This document shows, in pieces, positions 47,040 through 57,600 of a DNA stretch of 64,000 nt. The notes beneath the pieces were generated by a model, which was not told the DNA's origin, searched no databases, and worked only from the letters and a program-made list of their open reading frames with translations. Location of the stretch: contig NC_089492.1 in NCBI RefSeq assembly GCF_036850765.1, positions 288,336,590 through 288,400,589 on the forward strand, read 5' to 3'. A program made the position numbers and the translations under genes. How positions within the stretch are numbered: position 1 is the stretch's first letter; each line of letters starts with the position of its first letter. Source of the stretch: Saccopteryx bilineata. Lineage: Eukaryota; Chordata; Mammalia; Chiroptera; Emballonuridae.

Positions 47040-47670
47040 AGTCATGCCCATGTGATAAGGGGGTGAAGATGGCAGGAGAGGGCGAACATAGATCCATTTC
47101 AGAACAGCACTAAAGAGAGGTTGTGGCTTTGACACTCATCCACTGGACACTGGTGCTTTACGGGCTCAAGTCACCCAAAATAGGTCCTGTTAGCACTTTG
47201 CTTCTTCATTAAACAAAAATACCTCTCTTGCTTAAAACAAGTAATTTTATACTAACGAAAGGAACCACACTTCCTATGAAAGGCGGTCATTGTTCATATG
47301 TGTCCTGACATAAACACAAAGCTGTATTATTGAACATAGGGAGCGTCCGGAGGCGATGAAGCCCTCAGTGCACTGCTGGGACAAGGTGACATTGTCATTG
47401 ACAGCCTGTTGAAGGAAGAAGCTAATTTTCTTTGAGGCTTAAGCCTTTGGTGGTAACTTAATTAGGCCAAGCTGTAAAGCCATTACTACTAACTGTCAGA
47501 GGCGCCCCTGAGTCACCAGGGGTGACAAAGTTTGGCAGGAAGCCTCTTCCGTGGGGAGAAGTCTGCCGTTCACCCGCCTCTCTCTGAAACGTCCTCGGGG
47601 CACAGACAGCGCCGGACTCTCACTGCCTGGCGGCTCCTCACCTCACCTCCGACCTTCCTCCATGACTGCT
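47040..47670. other. Intergenic, unique-looking
   Basis: No repeat recognised. About 47340-47500 is AT/GC balanced and repeat-free; conservation cannot be judged here. Confidence 0.3.
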
Positions 47671-47882
47671 TCACACACACACACACACACACACACAGAT
47701 ACACACACAGATGCACACACAAACACACGGATACACATGTACACAGACACAGATACACATAAACATAAATACAGATACACATGCACGCACACACAAAGAG
47801 ATGCACAGACACCATACATATGGACATATACAAATACACATGCATACACACACAAACACACACAGATACATATACACATGTA
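47671..47882. repeat. (AC)n-rich compound microsatellite
   Basis: A pure CA run followed by about 180 bp of degenerate ACAC/ATAC/AGAT sequence. Open frames of Thr/His or Cys/Val across it are artefacts. Confidence 0.9.
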
Positions 47883-48043
47883 ATAAATATGTATAAATAG
47901 TATTTTAAGAAAAAAATTCCTTTACCTTAACACAATTATGTTGAATGTGTACTATTACATATCAGTTCTTGTCCAAATAGTCACCATTTTGTACAGTGTC
48001 AATTACCTTACATTCTAATTCTTTAATGTTATTCTATGTTCCA

Positions 48044-48222
48044 ATTTTTTTTTTTTTTAAGAGAGAGAGGAGTGAGAGAGAGAGACAGAGAGAGAGAGAG
48101 GGGGGAGGAGCAGGAAGCATCAACTCCCATATGTGCCTTGACCAGGCAAGCCCAAGGTTTCTAACCGGCGACCTCAGTGTTCCAGGTCGATGCTTTATCC
48201 CACTGCGCCACCACAGGTCAGG
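48044..48222 (-). mobile_element. Short tRNA-derived SINE
   Basis: Target duplication CTATGTTCCA (48034-48043 and 48223-48232). Confidence 0.92.
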
Positions 48223-48232
48223 CTATGTTCCA

Positions 48233-48990
48233 AGTTTTCTATCACCTTTAGTTACCATTTTCACAATAGCTAAAAGTACATAAACTCTGTAATCTACTAA
48301 CTTATACACTGATTTGGGGCATTTAGGCCAAAATCGAGTGCCTATAGGTAATTCTTTGCTTCTGCTGTGTTATTTCTGAAAGCAGGATTACCAGGTATAT
48401 TTTGGCCCTTGCTGTATTATACTCCATTGGGGATGTCCGTTGGGGCCACAGACCTGTCTCTCTTTTGCAAAGAGCTGCCCTTTTGCAGGGGGTATTCAGC
48501 AAAAGCCTAGCTGGGCCTGGATGTGGAAACTCCCCATTAGGAGTTTGCAAACTTGATGTAAATATGAGGTGACGTGTCTGAGCTGATCGCTCAAACTGAA
48601 GAAAGGGAAATTTTGGCAGTGGGGTGTACGTTTGGCTAAGTAGATGTGGAAAAGAAAACCAGTTCTTGCCAAGAGAAAAAAGAATGAGATCTGTATAGAC
48701 AGGAAGGCAGTGAGGCAAGAAACCACGGAAACAGAGAAAAAGAGAGACAGAGTAGGTGGCAGAGAGAGAGAGACAGACAGAGACTAAGTGGGGTGTCCAG
48801 TCACATAAAGGCGGGGGTCATGCAGTTAGTTCCTTGGATTCTAGAAGCTATCCCAAGTCTTTGCTACACTCTTTGTTTTTCTTATGCTCAAAGTAGTTTC
48901 TGTTAGCCCTCATCCAGCTGTCGGGCCTTTGAGGGCCACTTTCTGTCCCCTTGGCTGGTGGCTTGTCCCCCACCTGGCTGCTGGTACACT
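48233..48990. other. Intergenic, nothing recognised
   Basis: No repeat or exon identified apart from a short GA-rich stretch near 48730-48785. Confidence 0.35.
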
Positions 48991-48996
48991 GTAGTC

Positions 48997-49166
48997 CAGG
49001 GGTCTCAAACTCGCGGCCCGCCAATTTTGTACTGATTTTTTTTTGTTTTCAACTGCAGTGAGAAAAGTGTTGTGTAACAGTTGCCTTTTGTAGACCTAGT
49101 GCGGCCCACCGAACGGCTGTGATCTTGCTCTGCGGCCCACATGCTGAGTTGAGTTTGAGACCCCTG
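48997..49166. mobile_element. Short non-autonomous hAT element, third family
   Basis: A 170-bp element with inverted ends CAGGGGTCTCAAACTC and GAGTTTGAGACCCCTG, perfect over 16 bp. The 8-bp flanks match only loosely. Confidence 0.85.
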
Positions 49167-49179
49167 CTTGTAGCCCCTG

Positions 49180-50690
49180 AGATGTCTGAGTGGGCAGATG
49201 AGTCTGAGGATGACCTCCTTCCATCCCAGTGGACATGCACAAATGTGCAACTGCCCCTGTGTGTACGAATGTGGGTCGGTTGCACGTCTGCACTTTGCCT
49301 GGGTGTGTAACTGAGAGAGGAACTGCTGGGTTGCGTGGGTTAGCGCGTGCTTGCCTTAGAAGGAAATCTGCATTTCTCTGGTGAAATGATGCTGAGTATT
49401 TTTTAATGTCCTCATGAGCTACGTGTAAAGCACCTGTTCAAAGCTTTTGCTCATTGCTCTAATTGGGTGGTCACCTTATTGAGTTGTGGGGTTTTTTTTT
49501 TTATTTCTGAAGCTGGAAACGGGGAGAGACAGTCAGACAGACTCCCACATGCGCCCGACCGGGATCCACCTGGCACGCCCACCAGGGGCGACGCTCTGCC
49601 CACCAGGGGGCGATGCTCTGCCCCTCTGGGGCGTCGCTCTGCCATGACCTGAGCCACTCTAGCGCCTGGGGCAGAGGCCAAGGAGCCATCCCCAGCGCCC
49701 GGGTCATCTTTGCTCCAATGGAGCCTTGGCTGTGGGAGGGGAAGAGAGAGACAGAGAGGAAGGGGGGGGGTAGAGAAGCAAATGGGCGCTTCTCCTATGT
49801 GCCCTGGCCGGGAATCGAACCCGGGTCCCCCGCATGCCAGGCCGACGCTCTACCGCTGAGCCAACCGGCCAGGGCCGAGTTGTGGGTTTTAAAATATATA
49901 AAAATATATCATGAAGACATCTTTTTTTGTCAGGCATGTGCTCTACGACTCTTTCTCAGAGTAGCAGCCGGTCTTTCCATTTTCTTAACTGTATCTTTCA
50001 AACAGCCGATGTTTCTAATTTTGATGAAGCTCAACTTATCCATTTCTTTCTTACATGGTTGGTGTCCTGAGAACTAACTATCTGCCTACCCGAAAGCTCT
50101 GAGTATGTTCATGGTTTTTTTGTAGCAATCCTGCAGGTTTAACTTTTACGTCCAGGTCAGTATGAGGTTTGAAGCATAGAACTAATATGATTTGACTCGT
50201 GTGTGAAGAGACGTGTGTGCTGTGTGGGGTCAGGACTGGTGGGGCATCCGGCAGCCCAGAGGACCAGGCTGGGCTGGCACCAGCCGGGCAGTGCACAGCA
50301 GCAAAATTCTAGAAATACCAGTGAGGTGTTCAGGCTTGTTCTTCATTCCTCACTGAGGAATAACACCCAACTTGAAGGAAAGTTGCTGTCCTTCTCTGAA
50401 GACCCACGTACTTGTAGTTTGACCTGGTGCCATGTGTACATACAAAACCCACCTTGAGCCTGGATATTTGCTGTGCGTTTTAACGTATCTTCACCATTTT
50501 TTTTATGAAGTCCAGTTTATCTACTTATTCTTGGCTTGCTTGTGTATATTTAAGAAATCAGTGTTTAATCCAAAGTCACAAAGAGTTTGTATATTCCTTA
50601 AAACATTGCTTTTTGAGTGACAGCCTTCCTGGATTTTAGTGGTGGTGGTGGGGTTATGAAGATTACTTAACGTCCCTTCCCGTTTATTGA
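49180..50690 (-). mobile_element. Antisense L1 remnant, interrupted by a SINE
   Basis: L1 3' UTR-like antisense sequence: GAGGAACTGCTGGGTTGCGT near 49317 and, after the SINE, GGTCTTTCCATTTTCTTAAC near 49970. Strongly decayed. Confidence 0.55.
49491..49876 (-). mobile_element. tRNA-derived SINE, long type A
   Basis: Target duplication GAGTTGTGGG (49481-49490 and 49877-49886). A CGCTCTGCCCACCAGGGG block is tandemly repeated inside, as in the copy at 58808. Confidence 0.93.
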
Positions 50691-50699
50691 CTGATATTT

Positions 50700-51470
50700 T
50701 CCTCTGTTGATATTCAGATGACTGTCACCACCTCCTGTGGAGCATGCAGTGGCTGGTGACAGAGATTGGGGAAGAGGTTATCTATTAACATCCTGTCTTT
50801 GATTTGGTCACATAGTTAAGCTGGTCTTAATCCCACCTAGTTCCACAGACAGTTTATGGTCTTGAGAGTTGAACAACTGAGCATCTTTCCAAGGAACACT
50901 GGTCCTGGGGTCCGGGTTTCTCTGAGGCTAGAGCGGACTTCTTCAGACAAAGAAGATGCTGGACCTATCCAAGACGCATCTCTGGTCTCAGAGGGGAACT
51001 AGTCCGGCTTCAGGGTTTTTACCTGCACTATTTCAAATAACTGGTTTTAAGTTTTAACTCACGCATCGTCATTCTTCAGGCACAGCAGCCCCTAACACAT
51101 GACAGTCCATCTATTCACTCGTGAAAGGTTAAAAAAAGGAAACCAAGCACATTTCATGCCTTGCTCTGCGTCACTTGTGCTGGGACTCATAAATCCATGT
51201 CTCTGCCTTGGCCACTCTGGCTGTGTCCCACCCTTTCTTTTACTCATGAATTATTGCTCTAAGTCATTCCATTTGCCAGACCTATAAACTTAACTGTCCT
51301 TTCTTTAAATATCTACTTTGTACACTAGGTGAAAGGCATTCAATTTATTGTCTATGAGTTGTAACCTTGAAAAAAATTACATCAATGCAAAGTGATTGCC
51401 TTTTCGTTCCATAGCCAATAAATTGATTTGGTTTTTTTTTTTGGAGGGGATGGTATGAGGTCATAGGATA
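50700..51470. other. Upstream flank of UTS2
   Basis: Unique-looking sequence before the UTS2 TATA-like box. No repeat recognised except a short T run at 51431-51442. Confidence 0.35.
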
Positions 51471-51480
51471 ATATATATAG
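51471..51480 (+). promoter_or_regulatory. UTS2: UTS2 TATA-like box
   Basis: ATATATATAG lies 85 bp before the UTS2 start codon. A start site 25-30 bp downstream (about 51505) would leave a 5' UTR near 60 nt, sensible for this small neuropeptide-type gene. Position and sequence are seen; function is inferred. Confidence 0.5.
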
Positions 51481-51564
51481 TCGCAGATCGCAGAATGAGA
51501 AGGAGCAAACGGGAAGTTCTGGACGACAGAAGCCAAGAGGGAAGCCTTCCGTCTGCTGCACATC

Positions 51565-51664
51565 ATGTATAAGCTGGTCTCCTGCCTGCTTTTCCTAGGA
51601 TGCTTGAGTCCTCTCTTCTCACTCCCTGTCCTTGACTCCAGGGAAGAGCCCCTGCAGCTCTCCG
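51565..51664 (+). CDS. UTS2: UTS2 coding exon 1 (signal peptide)
   Basis: The ATG at 51565 opens a hydrophobic leader followed by [13 protein letters not shown], close to the human leader isoform beginning MYKLASC. The exon ends one base into codon 34 at a GGTAAGG donor. Confidence 0.96.
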
Positions 51665-54600
51665 GTAAGGACAAGTTTTCTTCCCTTGTGTTCGCCTTGA
51701 AAGAGCCTTCAGAGCAAGGGTCTTAAATGTAATGCCAGAGATAAGGATGGGAATTCTTGTTTAAAAGGAGTCCTGTTAAAGGAATAGTGCATGCTATGAA
51801 AAGAATACTTGAGGATGCTTATAGCACAGTTCACATTCAGAAATGGATATGGTTTTTCCTCTTTCCAAAATGTAAGAGTGGAAGGGAAGAAGTGCTCATT
51901 TCATTTCCCTGCTGTGATTCTGTGATTCAAACTTTTGGTTTTGGTCAGTTTTTTAACTTTAAAAATTATACTACATTAAAAAACATTTTTTTGGTGTTTC
52001 ATTTCAATGAACTGGTTGAATATAGAATGTGGTTGTTCCGATTGTAGATTAAAAACATTTTAATTTTATCCTCTATTACTTTAACAAGTAATCATCTGCC
52101 TTGTGTTACATGGAACAAAAATGTATATATTAAAAACTTAAAAACAGTGACCAGCTGGAGCTAGGGATGTCATAGATTTCCAAGTATGACATTTATCTTT
52201 TTCCCTTTGATGCCTAGTGCATTCGGTTCCAGTCTATAAGTAGGATTTTTAAGAATGTATGGGTCAAGCAAATACCTATTTTGCTATTACCTCATAATCT
52301 AAGAAATGAAAAAGATGATCGATGCTTCAGGATTAGGTTCCATAAACATTTTAACTGGATTTTATCTTGTCCTTAACTCTGGGCACTTTTAGACATTTTT
52401 CTTTAAATAAATTAAAATAAAGCTCTTCTGAGCCATTGATTTAATCATTTCTAGCCTCTATAAAGTTTCTCTCAAGCAGTTTTCTGCTAACTGTCAAGCA
52501 CTGTTAGTCCTGCACGGTCACTTCTGGGGTCACTGAGCCCATCAGTGGCAGTCATTTTAATGGCCAAAAACAAGCATTAACTTTATTGAATCTCCGCTAT
52601 TTAAAGACGACCAGTGAAAAAACACAGGATGCACTCGAGAATAAATATTCAGCTATTACTGCCATCTTCAAAAATGTGCATGGCATTATTATAATTTTGA
52701 AAAACTTAGAGGAAATTAAAAATTATTTTTAAAAAATCACTAAGGAACTTGGATGAAAGGAGTATAGCTATCTCACTCAAATTCTGAACAGGTTGCATCT
52801 TACTGTCGAGTTCTGGCCGGAAATATTTTTTTCTCATTAATTTGTTTCTCCATACATGATCCTTCATAACATAAACACTTACATGTGGCCAGATTTCATA
52901 GGGTTTCATTAGTATTCTTCAGCAATACTGTGAAAGTGCTCGGATGGTTTGTTCACTGTCTTTCAGTGGAGGCTGTAGCTAAGTATCTGTAAGCCGCAAG
53001 CATGCGGGTATTCCATGGCTCCAGAGCCTCCAATCTCAGCACGGGAGCACCTGCCCCAGGGGACTGTCTGGGAGCCAAATCTCCACACCCCACACGCGCT
53101 CCCCACACACCCCACGCGCACTCTCCCTGTACCTCTCCTGCCATTTCCCCCACGGTTCTTACATACCATCCCACTCGTATGCCACTCATATGCTGTACGT
53201 TGGCCATATTTCACACTGGAAAAGTTACTATCGGGTTCTTTAAAGAGCATTTCAAAGCCAACTCCTGTCTAATAACAGCCGTACCTGACTCTTGAAGGAC
53301 AGAAGGATAAGAGGTAATGCCCTCTTATCTGCTCAATAGGAAGAACATAATCTTGTTCTTTAGAAAACCAGTCCTAGATTTTCCTCTCCCATTTCAGCAC
53401 CTGAGTCTCCAAAAGCAAGAGGCAGCAGTAGATTAACAGAAACAAGGAAGCCCTGGCTGGGTAGCACAGATGGTTAGGATGTTATCTCCATACGCTAAGG
53501 TGGTGGGTTCGATCCCCAGTCAGGGCACACATAAGAATCAACCAATGAATGCAAAATAAGTGGAACAACAAATTGATGGTTTTCCTCTCTCTTCCTCTCT
53601 CTCTAAAATCAATCAATACATTTTAAAAAATTAATAAAAATAGAAACAAGGAAGAGTCACTTTTTAGTGGAAATGTTCTTAACTGGCCCCGTGGCTCAGC
53701 GCTACCCTCTGATTCAAGGCAGCCAACAGCTTGGCAGGTCACCCAGGCGGCAGACAGAAGTGGGTCCATTTCTCTTGATTTGTGGTCCTGCTGGCTCGTA
53801 TATTGCACTACAGCCCTTACACTTCTCTGTTAACACACCACTAGTGACAAATCACCGACTTAGCAACTGAAGCTTTTCTAGTACTGTCTCCCTGTCCTTG
53901 GTACCTCCCCCTTCCCCCCCCCCCCCCAAAAAAAAGGCCATCGGGGAACAGAAGGAACTAATTGAAGAAGAAATTGTGTCACTGATGCCTGTCCTTGCTT
54001 TGTGCAGCACCCGGAGGAGGCGTAAGATTGACTGCGGATGCACTGGACAGAGCGCCCCTTCTACACGGGCTGCTGGCCATGCTGGGCGCAGAGACAGGCG
54101 ACAGTCTCAGGGAAGCAGGTAAGAGGATTCTGGTGGTCACAGGTTGTCTGATTCTATGGCTACTCTCTCCTCTCCTCTCTTAGATGAGGTAAAGCCCTAT
54201 TTTGGAGCATCAAGACGAGCTACGTAAAATAAGGACACTGATAACCCGCACACTCCCTTCCTGGCGTCAGGCCTCCCTCTGCAATCCTCTCTTCCCTCTG
54301 CCCGGCAACTCCTCAGGGGCATCACGCTCTACTTGGCACCGCAGGGTATTCTCTTTCTGGACTGACTTTTATTTTGGGGGGAGGGGAGTACTATAACAGT
54401 CTCTAACAAGTGCAGTTGTAAGTCCTGGTTTCCCATTTACTAAAATCTTAAGTTATTTAATCATTCTGTGCCTCGGTTTCTTAATCAGTAAGCAGGATGA
54501 CAGAAATACCCACCTCATGAGGTTATGGTGAGGAGTCAATGGGAAAAGGCACGTCAGATGTTCAGCACAGCCTCACACAAAGTAATCAGTAAGGTTTCAG

Positions 54601-57600
54601 CGTTTACCATGGGCAGGCCTCTGAGTTGTGGGTTTGGTTCCAAACCACTGCAATAAAGCAAATATTGCAATAAAGCCAATCACGCATTAAAATGAACTTC
54701 TGGTTTCCCAGAGCATGTAAAAGTTATGTTTATATAATACTGCATTCTCTCAAGTGGGCAGTAGCATATGTCTTTAGAAATGTACATACCTTACCTAAAA
54801 AATGCCAACCATCATCTTTTTTTTTCTTAATTTAGTGAGAGGAGGGGAAGCAGAGACAGACTCCCGTATCCCTCCCACACCGGTATCCATCCGGTAAGCC
54901 CACTAGAGGGTGATGCTCTGCTCATCTGGGGCCCTTGCTCTGTTGCAACTGGAGCCATTTTTTAGTGTCTGAGGCAGAGGGCACGGAGCCATCCTCAGTG
55001 CCCAGGGCCAATTCACTGTAATTGAGCTATGGCTGCAGGACAGGAGGTGAAGAGAGAGAGAGGAAGAGAGAGAGGTGAGAGAGGGAGGGGTGGAGAAGCA
55101 GATGGGCGCTTCTCCTGTGTGCCCTGACCAGGAATCAAACCTGGGACTTCCACACGGCAGGCCGATGCTCTACCACTGAGCCAACCTGCCAGGGCCCCAA
55201 CCATAATCTGAGCCTTGAGCAAAGCAATCTTTTTCACTGGTGGAGGGTCAGTCCTGCCTTATATTGATGGCTGCTAACTGATCAGGGTTGTGGCTGCTGG
55301 AGGCTGAAGTGACTGTGGCAATTTCTTTTAAAAAGACAATGAAATCTGTTTCATCAGCTGACACTTCCTTTCACCAACACTTTCTCTGGAACAAGTGATG
55401 CTGTTGGATTGCGTTTTACCCACAGTAGAACTTTTCTGAAAACTAGCGTCAGTCCTCCCAACCCTGCCGCTGCGTTATCAACTAAGTTTATGTAATACTC
55501 TAAATCCTTTGTAGTCATTCTTCACAGCATCTTCACCAGGGTTAGAATCCATCTCTAGAAACCCCTTTCTCTGCTCATCCACAGAAACAACTTCTCATCC
55601 ATTCAAGTCTTACACACATTACCATGTATTAAAGCAATTCAGTCACAACTTCCAACTCCAGTTCTAATTCTGGTTCTCTGTTTCCCCCACTTCTGCCGTT
55701 ACTGCCTCCGCTGAAGTCTTGAATCCCTCAAAGTCATCCATGAGAATTGGGATCAACTGCTTTCAAACTCCTGTTAATGTTGACATTTTGACCTCTTCCC
55801 ATGAATCATGAATGTTCTTAATGGCATCTAGAATAGGGAATCCTGTCCCGAAGGTTTTCAATCGACTTTGCCCAGATCTGTCAGAGGAATCACAATCTAT
55901 GGCAGCTGTAGTCTCACAAAATGTATTTCTTAGACAATGAGACTTGAGGGTTAAATGACTCCTTGATCTATGGGCCGGAGAATGAATGTTGTCAGCAGGC
56001 ATGAAACAACATGAATCGCATTGTCCATCTCCATCCGAGCTCTTGGGCGAACAGGTGCACTGTCAATGAGTAGTAATATTTTGAATATTTTTTTTTCCTT
56101 AGCAATTAGTCTCAAGAGTGGGTTTAAACTATTCAGTAAAACCATGCTGTAAACAGATATGCTGTCATCCAGGCTTTGTTGTCCATTTATAGAACACAGG
56201 CAGAGTAGATTGAGCATATTATTTTTCTTTTTTAACTTTTATTTATTGATTTTGTGAGAGAGGAAGGGAGACACAGAAACAAGAAACTTTTCCTATATGT
56301 GCCCTGACCGGGGATCGAACTGGCAACCCCTGCACTTCAGGACGATGCTCTAACCAACCAAGCTATCCGGCCAGGGCAGATTGAGCATATCCTTAAGGGT
56401 CCTAGAATTTTCAGTTTGGTATATGAGCACTAGCTTCAACCCAAAGTCACAGCTGCATGAACCCCTAACAAGAGAGTCAGCCTGTCCTCTGAAGCCAGGC
56501 ACTGACTTCTCCTCTCTGGACAGCAAAGTCCTGGATGGCATCTTCTTCCAATACGAGGCTGTCTCATCTGCACTGAAACCTGCTGTGCAGTGTAGCCGCC
56601 TTCATGAATCACCTCAGCTAGACCTTCTGGATAACCTGCTGCAGCTTCTGCATTAGCACTTGCTGCTTCACTTTGCATTCTGATGTTATGGAGATGGCTT
56701 CTCTCCTCAAACCTCATGAGCCAACCTCAGGAGCTTCAGACTTTCCTTCTGCAGCTTCCTCGCCTCTGACAGCCTTCACAGAATTGAGGAGTTAGGGCCT
56801 TGCCCTGGAGGAGACTTTGGCTTTTTGACGCCCCATCACTAACACTTTCTCCAAATCAGCAATGAGGCTGGTTCAATTTCTTCTCATTTGTGTGTTCACT
56901 GGAGTAGCACTTTTAGGTTGCTTCTAAAGCTTCCCTTTTGCATTCACAACTTGGCTCACTGGCTCAGGTGGCCTAGCTCTGGGCCTATCACAGCTCCTAG
57001 GCCTTCCTCACCAAGCTTAACCCCTTCCAGCTTTTGGGTTAAAGTGAGAGATGAGCCCCTCTTCCTATCACGTGAACACTCAGAGGCTACTGCAGGGTTG
57101 TTAACTGGCCTGATTTCAGTATTGTTGTGTCTCAGTGCATAGGGAGGTCTTGGGAGAGGGAGAAAGACAAGGGAACAGCTGGTTGGTGGAGCAGTCATTT
57201 TGTGGCCGTCTTCACATCAGAGATCACTGATCCTAGATCACCGTAACAAATATAACAATCACGAAAAACTCTGAAAGATTGGGAGAGTGACCAAAAGGTG
57301 ACACAAAGACATGAAGTGAGCAAATGCTGTTGGTAAAAGGCCCATCGACAGACCTGCTCAACGCAGGTTGCTGCTGCAGACCTCCGGTTTGTCAACACTG
57401 CGGGTCTGGGAAGTGCGACGAAGCAAAGACAATATAGTAGGCATGCCTGCTCTCCCCGTGAGGTGTTTCCCTAGGCATTGATACAGTGCCTGGGGCATTC
57501 TGGAGAAGAGTGGAGATTTTAAAATAGGCATTGCTTAATAGAAAGGAGTTCATTTGTTATATTTTTTATAAATTACTAAAATGGTAAGTTGTTGAGGAAT

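Larger units (their letters stand above)
54614..57449. mobile_element. Tigger1 (pogo-type) DNA transposon, nearly full length
   Basis: Ends CAGGCCTCTG..CACTGCAATAAAGC at left and AAGCAAAGAC..GTAGGCATGCCTG at right match Tigger1 termini. Once the two nested SINEs are removed, about 2.3 kb remains, close to the usual 2.4 kb. It fills most of UTS2 intron 2. Confidence 0.9.

Noticed and set aside
47570..47883. Cys/Val-rich 97-110 codon frames
   Set aside because: Products of the (AC)n compound microsatellite.
55763..57198. Possible active transposase gene
   Set aside because: Frames are fragmented by stops and a SINE; it is a decayed Tigger1 copy.
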